A stretch of 64,000 bases of DNA from Dendrosporobacter quercicolus. Its GTDB lineage: Bacteria > Bacillota > Negativicutes > DSM-1736 > Dendrosporobacteraceae. Positions 7,603-17,407 of the stretch are shown in pieces (position 1 is the stretch's first letter; each line of letters begins with the position of its first letter). The DNA is taken from contig NZ_FNHB01000001.1 of the NCBI RefSeq assembly GCF_900104455.1, positions 806,001 to 870,000 of the forward strand, written 5' to 3'. The position numbers and the translations under genes are program-made. Under the pieces are notes generated by a model. That model saw only the letters and a program-made list of their open reading frames with translations. It did no database searches and was not told the DNA's origin.

Positions 7603-10086
7603 TTACTTGACCACAATATTCACAAGCTTTTGCGGTACACAAATGACTTTAATAATCTGCTTGCCGGCAGTGAATTCCGTAACTTTTTCCTGCTCCAGCG
7701 CTTTTTTCTCCAATTCGCTTGGCGTCAAGCCTGCAGGTACGACAATTTTATCACGAACCCGGCCATTGATCTGCAGAACAATTTCTACTTCCGCCAAAAT
7801 AACGGCTTCAGCGTCAAAGGCCGGCCAGACCTGCTTATGAACACTGCTGTCCGCGCTGACCACCTGATGCCATAGCTCTTCGGCAATATGCGGCGCAAAC
7901 GGCGCCAGCAGTTTTAATAAGGTGGCGGTGACTTCCCGCAGCAATCCCGCATTCGCCACAACAGACTGTTCTTTAGCCGCATACATGGCATTGACCAGTT
8001 CCATAATCGCACTGATTGCCGTATTGAAGTTAAATCTGGCGCCGACGTCCTCAGTAACCCTTTTAATCGTAATGTGCAAAACTCTGCGCAAATCTTTTTC
8101 TTCTTTGCTCAGCAAACTGTGGTCATAATCATCGTCTGCGCCAACCACCGTTTTTTCATAATAATCAACAATCCGCCAAACCCGTCCCAAAAAGCGGTAA
8201 GCCCCTTCGACCCCTTGCTCACTCCACTCCAGATCGCGCTCCGGCGGAGCGGCGAATAAAATAAACAGTCTGGCGGTGTCCGCGCCGTATTTGGCAATGA
8301 TTTCTTCCGGCGAAACTACATTGCCTTTGGATTTGGACATCTTGGAACCGTCTTTAATAACCATGCCCTGGGTTAACAGATTTTTAAACGGCTCATTAAA
8401 GTTTACCAGGCCGGCGTCCTTCAGCACTTTCGTAAAAAACCGCGAATACAGCAAATGCAGTATGGCATGTTCAATACCGCCAATATACTGATCAACCGGC
8501 ATCCAATAATTGGCCTTGGAGGAATCAAACGGCGCATTGGTATTACGGGGATCGGTATAGCGCAAATAATACCAGGAAGAACAAATAAACGTGTCCATTG
8601 TATCGGTTTCCCGCCGGGCGGCTCCGCCGCATGACGGGCAGGTACAACGAACAAAAGCTTCCACCTGGGCCAAAGGAGAAACCGAACCGGTATCAAACCG
8701 GACATTGTCCGGCAGCATTACCGGCAGCTCGGACTGAGGCACCGCTACTACACCGCAATGGTCACAATAAATAACCGGTATTGGCGCGCCCCAATAGCGC
8801 TGACGTGATACCAGCCAGTCGCGCAGCCGGTAATTCACCCGGCGTTTGCCCAGAGACCGCTCTTCCAGCCAGCCGGCAATCGCTGATTTGGCCGTTTCAT
8901 TATCCAGTCCTGAAAACTGGCCTGAATTTACTAAAACGCCCGGACCGTCATACGCCCCGGTCATATTTTCCAGACTGGCCTGGCCCTGCTGCCAGTCGAT
9001 CACCAATCGTTTGGGCAGGTTATACTTTGAGGCAAACTGCCAGTCGCGTTCATCATGCGCCGGAACACCCATGACAGCGCCGGTGCCATACTCAATCAGC
9101 ACGTAATTTGCCACCCAGATCGGCACTTGTTCCCCGGTAAAAGGATGAACTGCATACGAACCGGTAAACATGCCGGCTTTTTCAAATTCGCTTGAAGTAC
9201 GGGCAATTTCGCTCTGATTGCGGACACTTTCGACAAAATCGCGAACCGCTCCCGCATTCGGTTTGCCGGCGATCAGTTTCTCAAGCAAAGGATGTTCAGG
9301 CGCCAAAACAACATAGGTTACGCCAAACACCGTGTCCTGGCGGGTAGTGTAAACCGGGATTGTTTCGTCAAATTCCGGTACTGTAAAGCTGAATTCAGCA
9401 CCTTCACTGCGGCCAATCCAGTTTTCCTGCATCGTTTTAACCCGCTCCGGCCAGCCCTTCAGCTCATCCAGATCCTTAAGCAGCCGGTCGGCATAGTCAG
9501 TAATTTTAAAGAACCATTGCTCCAGTTCTTTTTTGATTACCACAGAATCACAGCGCCAGCAGTTACCCTCAAGTACCTGCTCGTTCGCCAGAACGGTATT
9601 GCATTTGTCACACCAGTTTACAGCCGCCTTTTTCTTATAAGCCAGACCCCGTTCGTAGAACAGTAAAAACAGCCACTGCGTCCAGCGGTAATAGTCCGGA
9701 TGACAGGTGGCGACTTCGCGGCTCCAATCATACGATAAACCGATTTCCTGCTGCTGGCGCCGCATATTCTCAATATTTTTCCAAGTCCATTCCGCCGGCT
9801 GGACGCTATTTTTTATGGCTGCGTTTTCAGCCGGCATACCGAAGGCATCCCAGCCCATCGGATGCAGCACATTATAGCCCTGCATCGCTTTAAACCGGGC
9901 AACGACATCGCCAATTGAATAATTGCGAACATGTCCCATATGTAAATTTCCTGAAGGATAAGGAAACATCTCCAGCACATAGTATTCCGGACGCTGACGA
10001 TTAAGCTCGGTCGTAAACGTGTGTTGTTCCAGCCAATACTTTTGCCATTTCGCCTCAATCTCTTGCGGAGCATATCTCTCATTCAT
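7603..10086 (-). CDS. leuS: Leucine-tRNA ligase
   Basis: An 827-residue class I aminoacyl-tRNA synthetase that charges tRNA-Leu with leucine in the cytoplasm. The HIGH signature appears as HMGH (residues 49-52) and the KMSKS loop as KMSKS near residue 580. The CP1 editing domain (about 220-420) contains [21 protein letters not shown]. Zinc-binding cysteine pairs (CDKC...CWRC) sit before it. The C-terminal anticodon-binding and small tail domains are complete, and the length is typical of bacterial LeuRS. A T-box leader upstream should induce expression when uncharged tRNA-Leu accumulates. GGGAGG lies about 11 bases before the ATG. Confidence 0.98.
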   Translation of the reverse strand: MNERYAPQEIEAKWQKYWLEQHTFTTELNRQRPEYYVLEMFPYPSGNLHMGHVRNYSIGDVVARFKAMQGYNVLHPMGWDAFGMPAENAAIKNSVQPAEWTWKNIENMRRQQQEIGLSYDWSREVATCHPDYYRWTQWLFLLFYERGLAYKKKAAVNWCDKCNTVLANEQVLEGNCWRCDSVVIKKELEQWFFKITDYADRLLKDLDELKGWPERVKTMQENWIGRSEGAEFSFTVPEFDETIPVYTTRQDTVFGVTYVVLAPEHPLLEKLIAGKPNAGAVRDFVESVRNQSEIARTSSEFEKAGMFTGSYAVHPFTGEQVPIWVANYVLIEYGTGAVMGVPAHDERDWQFASKYNLPKRLVIDWQQGQASLENMTGAYDGPGVLVNSGQFSGLDNETAKSAIAGWLEERSLGKRRVNYRLRDWLVSRQRYWGAPIPVIYCDHCGVVAVPQSELPVMLPDNVRFDTGSVSPLAQVEAFVRCTCPSCGGAARRETDTMDTFICSSWYYLRYTDPRNTNAPFDSSKANYWMPVDQYIGGIEHAILHLLYSRFFTKVLKDAGLVNFNEPFKNLLTQGMVIKDGSKMSKSKGNVVSPEEIIAKYGADTARLFILFAAPPERDLEWSEQGVEGAYRFLGRVWRIVDYYEKTVVGADDDYDHSLLSKEEKDLRRVLHITIKRVTEDVGARFNFNTAISAIMELVNAMYAAKEQSVVANAGLLREVTATLLKLLAPFAPHIAEELWHQVVSADSSVHKQVWPAFDAEAVILAEVEIVLQINGRVRDKIVVPAGLTPSELEKKALEQEKVTEFTAGKQIIKVICVPQKLVNIVVK

Positions 10087-10199
10087 TGATTAGGTAACCT
10101 CCCTGTTGTAATCCAGCACTTTTCTTGCCCTTTTGGGCCCAGGATTGTACCAAGCTCAGGATTGCCTTCAGCAAGTCAGAAGCAAGCCGTTCCGACCAT

Positions 10200-10490
10200 A
10201 TAAGCAAAAAAGCCCCATGGCCGATGCCAGGGACGAGATTTCTCGCGGTACCACCCTGTTTGATGACAAATACACTTGTCAACCCTCTCTTGATCGATAA
10301 CGCCAATCAGCGTCAGTTGTTTAAGCAACTGCTCCTCCGCAGCGAGTTCAGCTTTATGTTGTATTGGCTCGCATCAACCGCCAATTTTCTGACAGCCACC
10401 ATTAAAGCCTACTGATCTGCATCACCGGATTAATAAAGGCATTACCTGATCTTCTATGCAAAACCCAGTCAGAATGCCGCTTATTTAATT
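10200..10490 (-). promoter_or_regulatory. T-box leader of leuS
   Basis: On the minus strand the canonical T-box sequence AGGGTGGTACCGCG is present (plus-strand 10242-10256), followed by a hairpin and a run of six T (about 10205-10240) that forms the terminator. The leader senses uncharged tRNA at the specifier codon and antiterminates. A GAACTC element at 10344-10349 contains a CTC leucine codon and is the candidate specifier, which agrees with the leuS gene downstream. Specifier placement is by inspection, not by folding. Confidence 0.9.
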
Positions 10491-10584
10491 ATATCGCAGG
10501 TGCCGTTTAAAAGTCAACTTAACGAAAATATGCTGTTCTATATCGAAAGCGCCAGCATAAATTAAACTATTGAGGAGGTGTATT

Positions 10585-10974
10585 ATGTATAAACTGATTA
10601 TCGGCAATGTAAGAGTTACTGTATCAGAAGATAGCATCGAGCGAATCCAGGCTACCACAGCTGCCCGGCAGGCAATCGTCGCTGCCGGGCAGCAAGGCAA
10701 ACTGCTAAGCCTTGTCGAGGTATATTTAACTGACTCCGGATTGGATGTAAAAACAACCGAAAAAACAGGCAGCGCCGTCACCAGAAAAACCATTAAACAA
10801 AGCATGCTGGATGGCATGCATTTGGCAATTAAAGAAAAATTGTATCCATCCGGTACCTTCAGCAACAGGGACAGCTGGTATGACAGTGATACCGGCCAGG
10901 AATGGCGCGGGGTTGAAGTCGAGGCCGCCCGCAGTGATCTACTGGCAAAATTTGAAGATTGGCTGAAAAGTTGA
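10585..10974 (+). CDS. Hypothetical protein
   Basis: A 129-residue soluble protein that I do not recognise. The ATG at 10585 is chosen because GAGGAGGTG lies directly upstream with ideal spacing; the longer frame from 10570 has no site. The composition is ordinary, with no signal peptide or membrane segment. The C-terminal half contains a DSWYDSDTGQEWRGVEVEAAR stretch. A clear Rho-independent terminator follows, so it is probably a single-gene transcript between leuS (divergent) and ccdA (convergent). Function unknown. Confidence 0.8.
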   Translation: MYKLIIGNVRVTVSEDSIERIQATTAARQAIVAAGQQGKLLSLVEVYLTDSGLDVKTTEKTGSAVTRKTIKQSMLDGMHLAIKEKLYPSGTFSNRDSWYDSDTGQEWRGVEVEAARSDLLAKFEDWLKS

Positions 10975-10981
10975 TGTAAGG

Positions 10982-11017
10982 TAAGGCTGGTTGTTATTTT
11001 TGCGCCGGCCTTTTTTA
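10982..11017 (+). terminator. Rho-independent terminator
   Basis: Stem AAGGC-GG / CC-GGCCTT followed by TTTTTT, seven bases after the stop of the 129-residue gene. Confidence 0.75.
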
Positions 11018-11164
11018 TGCCATAGTCCACCAAGTCTAAAGCTATAGGATGAATTGCGCCAAGAACACTGTAGATTTGGGGAAGGTGGACTACCAGGTAC
11101 CGTCAGCTAAAACTAATTTGCAGATTTTGCTTATTTCTCCTATAATATATAATATTAAACAGAA

Positions 11165-11845
11165 TCAGGCCACAACTCCAATCAGCTTAATCCATACATT
11201 AAAATACAATAAAATACCGGTGATTAGGATAACCACGCCGGCGGCCTTTTGAATGTACGGCAGTAAATGCGCAGCCTTTTTTAATCTGTCACGAATTTGA
11301 TTGAGCAGTACAGTCAGCGCTAAAAACGGAATGGCAAAACCGGCGGCGTAGGCCAGCAATAAACCAATGCTGATTTTTAATGATGCGGTTGAACCTGCAT
11401 ACAGCAAAACGGTTGCCAAAACAGGCCCAATGCAAGGCGTCCAGCCGGTGGTTATCGCGGCGCCCAACACAAACGCGCGAAAACAACCAGCCAGCTGCCC
11501 GCTGCTAGGCAAAAGTGGACGGTAATCACGGTTAAGCCCGGAAAACGAAAAAAGTCCAGCCAGCTGTCCGCCCATCATCATCATAAAAATAGCGGCGAAT
11601 TTCCGAATGAATTCCTGGTATTGGCTAAACAACTGCCCTAACAGCGATGCAGTGGCGCCCATTACAATAAAGACCGCCGTAAAACCTCCCAAAAAACAAA
11701 CGGCATTCATGACGACCTTGCCGCGCCCGGTTGCAGTGCCGGTTAAACAGGCGGCATAGCTTGGCAGCACAGGAATGACACAGGGCGACAGTACTGAGAC
11801 AATACCAGCCGCAAAGGCTGCGGCCAGGGAAACATTTTCCGTCAT
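11165..11845 (-). CDS. ccdA: Cytochrome c biogenesis / thiol-disulfide transporter CcdA
   Basis: A 226-residue six-helix membrane protein that passes electrons from cytoplasmic thioredoxin to exported thiol-disulfide proteins. The two signature cysteines are in SPCVIPVLPSYAACLTG near the N terminus and TPCIGPVLATVLL in the second half, as in the DsbD/CcdA family. AGGGGTGA precedes the ATG. It follows the ResA-like gene by a few bases, so the two form a redox operon. The partner is likely used in cytochrome c maturation or in spore and envelope redox repair; no cytochrome genes are in view. Confidence 0.92.
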   Translation of the reverse strand: MTENVSLAAAFAAGIVSVLSPCVIPVLPSYAACLTGTATGRGKVVMNAVCFLGGFTAVFIVMGATASLLGQLFSQYQEFIRKFAAIFMMMMGGQLAGLFSFSGLNRDYRPLLPSSGQLAGCFRAFVLGAAITTGWTPCIGPVLATVLLYAGSTASLKISIGLLLAYAAGFAIPFLALTVLLNQIRDRLKKAAHLLPYIQKAAGVVILITGILLYFNVWIKLIGVVA

Positions 11846-11849
11846 TTCA

Positions 11850-12380
11850 TCACCCCTGCAGTTTTCCGATTACCGCTTCCAGCTCCTGCCGGGTTATACT
11901 GCCGGCCTTCCGGTATCGGACGATGCCGTGCTGGTCCGCAACTAACGTGGTTGGTATTGCATTTATTCGAAAAATTTTGGCAACAACAGCTTCCTGATCA
12001 AGCAATACGGGGAACTCATAGTGATGCTGTTGAATAAATTCGTACACTTTAGCCGCCGGCTCCTGAATATTTACCGCATAAAACCGGATCTCCTGCCGAT
12101 GCTTCAGAAAGAATGCATTTAAGCCCGGCATTTCCTCGCGGCATGGCGGACACCAGGTCGCCCAGAAATTAATGACAGTAATGCTTCCCGGCTGGCCTAC
12201 CGTCACTTGCTGCCCGTCAAGGCCGGTTAAAGTAAAAACCGGCAGCCGGCTGTCCACTGTAACTCCTGTATCAGCCTGCATCTGCATCTGCGCCGGTTTA
12301 AAAAAATCAATTAATGTATAACCTATGAAACCTGCAATAACCAGCAGCCCGATGAGGCTGCCCCATCTGCGTTTATCCAT
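11850..12380 (-). CDS. Thiol-disulfide oxidoreductase, TlpA/ResA-like
   Basis: A 176-residue membrane-anchored thioredoxin-fold protein. An N-terminal hydrophobic anchor (about residues 6-24) is followed by an AhpC/TSA-Redoxin domain with the active site WATWCPPCREE and a cis-Pro region at NAIPTTLVADQHG. GAGGGG lies 8 bases before the ATG at 12380; the longer frame to 12464 lacks a site. It probably receives reducing power from CcdA encoded immediately downstream and acts outside the cytoplasmic membrane. Confidence 0.9.
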   Translation of the reverse strand: MDKRRWGSLIGLLVIAGFIGYTLIDFFKPAQMQMQADTGVTVDSRLPVFTLTGLDGQQVTVGQPGSITVINFWATWCPPCREEMPGLNAFFLKHRQEIRFYAVNIQEPAAKVYEFIQQHHYEFPVLLDQEAVVAKIFRINAIPTTLVADQHGIVRYRKAGSITRQELEAVIGKLQG

Positions 12381-12484
12381 GGCTGTCCCCTCTTTTTTGT
12401 TATTTTGCCGGACAAGCTGCTGCCATGATAAACTGACAGCAAAAACTATACTATATTCTATCAAATTATTGTTTGGGAGGCTAT

Positions 12485-13270
12485 ATGCATCAGTATCTTT
12501 TCTTTATTGGTGATTTTCCAATCAGAGCTTACGGTCTTATACTAAGCCTAAGCATTATTTTAGCAACCGGTACTGCCTATTTTTTAGCTAAGCAGGACGG
12601 CCGCTGGCATAGCCACGTACCTGACATGGGCATTTACTGCGGCCTGGCCGGTATTGTCGGCGCGCGGCTGTGGGATGTATTTTTTTTCGACTGGGACTAT
12701 TACAGCCAGCATCTGCTGGAAATTCCGTTTGTCTGGCAGGGCGGCATGGCCATCCAGGGCGGCGTAGTCTTAGGCGTACTGGCCGGCTATATTTATACCA
12801 AACGTCATAAAATTGATACCTGGGCCTTTGCCGACATCGTTGCACCGGCGATTATCCTGGGGCAGGCGATTGGCAGGACGGCCAATTTGCTCAATGGGGA
12901 TGCCTTTGGCCAGCCTACCGGCGGCGGCTTTGGGATTATTTATCCGGCTACAACACTGGCTTACCAGGTCTATGGCAACCAGCCGCTTTGGCCGGCTGAA
13001 GTATTTGAAGGTCAGCTGGATATCATTATTTTTGCCATACTGCTGATGTTTCGTACAACCGCTCATGCCAAAGGCCAGGTATTTATTCTGTACGCCGTCC
13101 TCTATTCACTGGCCCGCTTCTTTTTAGAATTTATCCGCGGTGATTACGGTACGCTTATGTTCGGTTTAAAATCGGCGCAGCTGACCAGCTTGGTTGTCGT
13201 CGTCATCGGCATCCTGCTGTTTATCTGGTGCGGGTTCAACAAAAAGCAGGCCGGCCCAAAACTGCCCTGA
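12485..13270 (+). CDS. lgt: Prolipoprotein diacylglyceryl transferase family protein
   Basis: A 261-residue protein with about seven membrane segments of the Lgt family, which transfers diacylglycerol from phosphatidylglycerol to the lipobox Cys. The family signature is present in variant form: GRTANLLNGDAFGQPTGG for the usual GRxGNFxNxE, and R-F-x-x-E-F-I-R-G-D near the C terminus. The usual catalytic-loop His (HGG) reads GGMAIQGG here, a Gln, and the signature Glu is Asp. It may be a divergent Lgt or a paralogue. GGGAGG precedes the ATG at 12485. It is divergent from the resA-ccdA pair. Confidence 0.82.
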   Translation: MHQYLFFIGDFPIRAYGLILSLSIILATGTAYFLAKQDGRWHSHVPDMGIYCGLAGIVGARLWDVFFFDWDYYSQHLLEIPFVWQGGMAIQGGVVLGVLAGYIYTKRHKIDTWAFADIVAPAIILGQAIGRTANLLNGDAFGQPTGGGFGIIYPATTLAYQVYGNQPLWPAEVFEGQLDIIIFAILLMFRTTAHAKGQVFILYAVLYSLARFFLEFIRGDYGTLMFGLKSAQLTSLVVVVIGILLFIWCGFNKKQAGPKLP

Positions 13271-13380
13271 CTGCCTTTTTATCATTATTTTAAGCAACAA
13301 AATAATTATTTTATTTACATTAAGCTTACATTAAAAGGAAATCTATGATACAGTTTTAGTATATTTGGAGGCGTTTTTTT

Positions 13381-14037
13381 ATGAACAAAATCCGGATTAT
13401 CATAGCTGACGATCACGCCGTCTTAAGATCAGGACTTAAAGCGCTTCTCAGTTATACGCCGCAGTTCGACGTTATCGGTGAAGCTGGCGACGGTATGACT
13501 GCGATTAAAATGGTTGAAGAGGTTCATCCTGATGTCTTAATCCTGGATCTTTCCATGCCCGGCATGAATGGTGTTGAATGTATCAAGGAATTGCGGTCTC
13601 GTGGCCTGTCCTGTCGTATTCTGGTACTGACAATGTATGATGACGAAGAATATATTAAGGAAGTCATGCGCGCCGGAGCAGATGGCTATGTTTTAAAAAA
13701 ATCGGCTGATACTGAGCTGATTGAAGGAATTATTAAAATTTATTCCGGCAAGAAATATCTTAATGAAACCATTTCACAAACCCTGATCAACAGTCTGCTG
13801 AAAACTTCCACCAATGAGCCGGAAGGGGCAAATCCTTACAAATTGCTTAGTATCAGGGAACGGGAAGTTCTACGTTTTCTGGCGAAAGGATACACCAATA
13901 GTGAAATTGCTGAAATGCTTTCACTCAGCCCCAAAACAATCGATACCTATCGCTCACGGATTATGAGCAAATTAAATGTCCGCAAGAAATCAGAATTAGT
14001 AAACTACGCAATGCAGCACAAGCTTATTCATACCTGA
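13381..14037 (+). CDS. NarL/LuxR-family response regulator
   Basis: A 218-residue transcription factor. The N-terminal receiver has the acidic pair (ADDH), the phosphorylatable Asp in DVLILDLSMPGMNG and the conserved Lys in VLKKSA. The C-terminal LuxR helix-turn-helix is LSIREREVLRFLAKGYTNSE and onward. GGAGG lies about 10 bases before the ATG. No kinase is adjacent; the only HisKA_3 kinase in the window is at 24940-26031. The gene just precedes glcD-glcF, which may be its target. Both links are inference. Confidence 0.93.
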   Translation: MNKIRIIIADDHAVLRSGLKALLSYTPQFDVIGEAGDGMTAIKMVEEVHPDVLILDLSMPGMNGVECIKELRSRGLSCRILVLTMYDDEEYIKEVMRAGADGYVLKKSADTELIEGIIKIYSGKKYLNETISQTLINSLLKTSTNEPEGANPYKLLSIREREVLRFLAKGYTNSEIAEMLSLSPKTIDTYRSRIMSKLNVRKKSELVNYAMQHKLIHT

Positions 14038-14078
14038 AACTTCCGCTGCATCAGCCAATTGCTCAGGTTAAAATACTG

Positions 14079-14121
14079 CCGTAAGAAATTTCACCTTGTA
14101 ATGTAGGTGTATTTCTTACGG
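14079..14121 (+). terminator. Hairpin after the response regulator
   Basis: Exact 11-bp arms (14079-14089 and 14111-14121) with an inner CACCT/AGGTG stem, followed by TATTTTA. It is a probable terminator separating the regulator from glcD. Confidence 0.6.
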
Positions 14122-14231
14122 TATTTTACATTGAATGCCCAACTTTACTTATGTGTGCAAAAAGGATAGAATTTAAGACAAATAATAATTTTTTCAATAT
14201 TATTAATTTTAAGCAGAGGGGTATGAAAAGA

Positions 14232-15614
14232 ATGCAAAACACCCATATTGAGGCTTTAAAGAAAATTGTGGGCCAGGCCAATGTATTGACAAGCCCGGAG
14301 GATCTTTACACTTATTCTTATGACGCTACACCAGGCCATGCTCACATGCCGGATGCTGTTGTCATTCCCGCCACAACCCAGGAAGTTTCAGAAATTATGA
14401 AATTAGCCAATACCAACAAAATACCTGTTTATACCCGTGGTTCCGGTACCAACTTAAGTGCCGGAACTGTTCCAACTAAAGGCGGAATTGTCCTTTTAAT
14501 GACCCGCTTTAATAAAATATCGGAAATTGATTTGGAAAACCTGGTAGCCAGTGTTGAGGTTGGCGTAGTTGTCGCCGATCTGAATGATGAAGTTGCCAAA
14601 CATGGTCTGATTTATCCGCCGGATCCTGGTACAGTGGCCACTGCAACCCTTGGCGGTACGATTTCGGAGAATGCCGGCGGCTTGCGCGGCCTGAAGTACG
14701 GTGTTTCCAAACATTATGTTATGGGGCTGGAAGTAGTTCTGGCCAACGGCGATATTATTAAGACCGGCGGTAAAAATGTCAAAGACGTTTCCGGTTACGA
14801 CATGACAAAATTGTTTACAGGAGCTGAAGGCACGCTTGGTATTCTTACCAGAGCCATCGTAAAACTGGTTCCGGCTCCTGAAGCCAAAAAAAGCATGATG
14901 GCTATTTTCAGAGATCTTGATGACGCCGGTAAAGCCGTTTCGGGGATCATTGCGGCTAAAATTATCCCGGCCACCCTGGAAATTCTGGATAATGCAACCA
15001 TCCGCACCGTTGAAGATTATGCCAAAGTCGGCTTGCCGCTTGATGCTGAGGCCGTACTGCTCATTGAGGTTGACGGCATACCCGAAGTAGTTGAAAAAGA
15101 AGCTGCAAAAGTCATGGAAGTGCTGAAAAACAACAATGCCGCTGATGTGCAAATTGCCAAAACTGATGCCGACCGCGATAACTTATGGGCTGCCCGCCGG
15201 GCTGCATTGCCGGCTTTAGCCAAACTTCGCCCGACCACGTATGTTGAGGATGCAACCGTTCCGCGGAGCAAAGTTCCCGCTTTCCTTAAAGCAGTAAAAG
15301 ATATTGCGGCCAGAAATAATGTCACAATCGGTACTTTCGGCCATGCCGGTGATGGCAACATGCATCCGACAATCGTATGTGACCTGCGCGACAAAGAAGA
15401 GATGGAACGCGTTCACAAAGCAATGGACGAAATGTTTAAAGCCGCAGTTGAACTTGACGGCACCTTGAGCGGTGAGCATGGCATCGGGTTAGGCAAACTG
15501 CCTTGGATGGAATATCAGCATGGTCCCCAGGGCATGAATGCCATGAGAGCCATTAAACGCGCACTTGACCCCAATCTTATTTTAAATCCTGGTAAATTAG
15601 TGGGAGAGTGTTAA
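14232..15614 (+). CDS. glcD: FAD-linked 2-hydroxy-acid oxidase subunit (GlcD/LdhD family)
   Basis: A 460-residue flavoprotein of the vanillyl-alcohol-oxidase fold that oxidises glycolate, D-lactate or a similar 2-hydroxy acid. The FAD-binding PCMH domain (about 40-215) shows RGSGTNLSAGTVPTKGG and YPPDPGTVATATLGGTISENAGG. The C-terminal FAD-oxidase domain carries GTFGHAGDGNMHPT and the closing SGEHGIGLGK motif. The ATG at 14232 is preferred because GAGGGG is about 10 bases upstream; the ATG at 14223 is too close. The Fe-S partner gene starts two bases after the stop. Confidence 0.93.
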   Translation: MQNTHIEALKKIVGQANVLTSPEDLYTYSYDATPGHAHMPDAVVIPATTQEVSEIMKLANTNKIPVYTRGSGTNLSAGTVPTKGGIVLLMTRFNKISEIDLENLVASVEVGVVVADLNDEVAKHGLIYPPDPGTVATATLGGTISENAGGLRGLKYGVSKHYVMGLEVVLANGDIIKTGGKNVKDVSGYDMTKLFTGAEGTLGILTRAIVKLVPAPEAKKSMMAIFRDLDDAGKAVSGIIAAKIIPATLEILDNATIRTVEDYAKVGLPLDAEAVLLIEVDGIPEVVEKEAAKVMEVLKNNNAADVQIAKTDADRDNLWAARRAALPALAKLRPTTYVEDATVPRSKVPAFLKAVKDIAARNNVTIGTFGHAGDGNMHPTIVCDLRDKEEMERVHKAMDEMFKAAVELDGTLSGEHGIGLGKLPWMEYQHGPQGMNAMRAIKRALDPNLILNPGKLVGEC

Positions 15615-15616
15615 CT

Positions 15617-16936
15617 ATGACTAAAGAAAAAATTTCAGCAAGCGATATCAACGCTCATGACAAAGAGCTGTTAAACGATTTGCAGGATGCTTTAGCCAAC
15701 TGTATGAAGTGCGGCAACTGTATGGCAGTCTGCCCGATCTACAAGGAAACCGGCCGTGAATCTTCGGTGGCCCGGGGCAAGCTTGCGTTAATGGAAGCGG
15801 TGCTTAAAGGAGCGCTGCCGATTAGCTCGGCCTTCGACACGGTCATGGCCAAGTGTCTGAATTGCAAGTCCTGTACGTCTAAGTGTCCTTGCGGCGTAAA
15901 AGCTGACGAGCTCATTTTACGCGGTCGCCAGGCTGCCGTTAAATCCCGCGGCCTGCATCCCATTAAGAAAAATGTTTTTCGCTTACTGCGCAACCGACAG
16001 TTGTTTGACTTTGCCCTTAAAATGGGCGGCACCTTCGGTCCTCTTACCTTCAAAAAAATCCCCGGTAAAATGGCCGCCGTATCCCGTTTCCCAATGCCGG
16101 GAATGGATGCCAGCCGGGCCACTGCGCCCATATCGCCTTCGCCTCTGCGCAGTCAATACCCTGAAGTTATTCCAGTCGCTAACCCAAAAATGAAAGTTGG
16201 CTTCTTCACCGGTTGTACCATCAACTATATGTATACCGATGTCGGCGAAGCTGTGATCAATGTTCTGAAAGAAAACAATGTGGAAATAGTCATTCCGAAA
16301 ACTCAGCATTGCTGCGGCACTCCGGTTTATGTATCAGGGGATATTGATTTAGCGAAAGAGATGGCGAAAAAAACCATTGAAACATTTGAAAACTACCAGG
16401 TTGATTATATCATCGGCGCCTGTGGCTCTTGTACGGAAGCACTGAAAGAGTATCCCCACTGGCTCCAGGATGATAAGGAATGGCAGGCCAGAGCCGAAAA
16501 AATTGCGAAAAAGACTTTTGAAATCAGTGAGTTCCTGGTAGACGTGCTTGATTTCCGCAAAGACACACTTGGCCCTGTAAACGCTACAGTAACCATGCAT
16601 GACCCCTGCCATATGGTTCGCGGCTTAAAAGTAACCAAACAACCGCGGGCAGTATTAAAAGCAATCCCCGGTCTGAAGTTCGTTGAAATGAAAGATTGCG
16701 ACCGTTGCTGCGGATCAGGCGGTTCATTCAGTCTGGCTAATTATGAGCTGTCCCGTAAGATCAATGATAAAAAAGTCGCCAATATCGCCGGTACCAAGGC
16801 TGATATTGTTGCAACCAGTTGCGGCACCTGCCGGATGCATCTCCAGGATGGCATTCTGCAAAATCATATGAATCAGGATGTTGTTCATACTGTACAGCTT
16901 TTAGACAAAGCTTACCGGGCCGGTAAACGCACTTAA
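15617..16936 (+). CDS. glcF: Fe-S subunit of 2-hydroxy-acid oxidase (GlcF family)
   Basis: A 439-residue iron-sulfur protein that takes electrons from the GlcD-type flavoprotein. Two [4Fe-4S] ferredoxin motifs near the N terminus (CMKCGNCMAVCP and CLNCKSCTSKCP) are followed by two CCG domains (QHCCGTPVY and DRCCGSGG, with HDPCH and TSCGTC). GGGAGAG precedes the ATG at 15617, two bases after glcD, so the pair is an operon. Electron acceptor unknown; coupling to ETF or quinone is possible in anaerobes. Confidence 0.92.
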   Translation: MTKEKISASDINAHDKELLNDLQDALANCMKCGNCMAVCPIYKETGRESSVARGKLALMEAVLKGALPISSAFDTVMAKCLNCKSCTSKCPCGVKADELILRGRQAAVKSRGLHPIKKNVFRLLRNRQLFDFALKMGGTFGPLTFKKIPGKMAAVSRFPMPGMDASRATAPISPSPLRSQYPEVIPVANPKMKVGFFTGCTINYMYTDVGEAVINVLKENNVEIVIPKTQHCCGTPVYVSGDIDLAKEMAKKTIETFENYQVDYIIGACGSCTEALKEYPHWLQDDKEWQARAEKIAKKTFEISEFLVDVLDFRKDTLGPVNATVTMHDPCHMVRGLKVTKQPRAVLKAIPGLKFVEMKDCDRCCGSGGSFSLANYELSRKINDKKVANIAGTKADIVATSCGTCRMHLQDGILQNHMNQDVVHTVQLLDKAYRAGKRT

Positions 16937-17132
16937 ACTATACGGAATAATGAGACGCCAAATTTTGTTATGTTATGCTTCTACCTGTGCCTGTGAACTT
17001 GCTTGTTATTTTTTCTATTAGGCAATAACGCAAAGCATGTTCGATTGCTAAAATCAGTTTTCAACCTCTCTACTTCAAGAAAAACCCCGGTTATGCCCAA
17101 TGTCATTAAGTTAAAAAAATACAATATTATCC

Positions 17133-17173
17133 AAAAGAGTAGAGTATCCCAAAAGATACCCTGCTCTTTTTTT
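17133..17173 (+). terminator. Rho-independent terminator
   Basis: Imperfect long stem AGAG-AG-GTATC / GATAC-CT-CTCT with loop CCAAAA, followed by a T tract. It lies about 200 bases after glcF and is the likely end of the glcDF transcript. The remaining sequence between 16937 and 17251 shows no gene. Confidence 0.65.
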
Positions 17174-17251
17174 GAAGAAAAACACTTGACAAATAGCGAG
17201 AAACATGTTATCAAACCCCTTGGATGACCAGATTTTAAGAGGCTTTACCAA

Positions 17252-17407
17252 GTGAACGAATATCCCAATACCGTAAAACAACGCCTGACTTCGCTCATAA
17301 ACGAAATGTCAGAATCTCCGGCTCTAACACCGCCATTACTTCGTCCAGATCGGACGGACGAGTGCAACATACGCTGCAAAACGCTGTCAGCTTCATTTAT
17401 AGGGTAG
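17252..17407 (+). pseudogene. Possible N-terminal fragment of an IS4-type transposase
   Basis: A 51-codon GTG frame whose first 23 residues (MNEYPNTVKQRLTSLINEMS, then ESP) resemble the N terminus of IS4-family transposases from Firmicutes. After that the frame loses resemblance and ends at TAG. No catalytic residues, no inverted repeats and no flanking target duplication were found, so this would be a dead remnant. From 17408 to 17586 I see nothing coding. The resemblance is from memory of the family and not from a search. Confidence 0.35.

Noticed and set aside
16981-17214. 77-residue minus-strand frame after glcF
   Set aside because: It spans a terminator hairpin and has no ribosome site or family resemblance.
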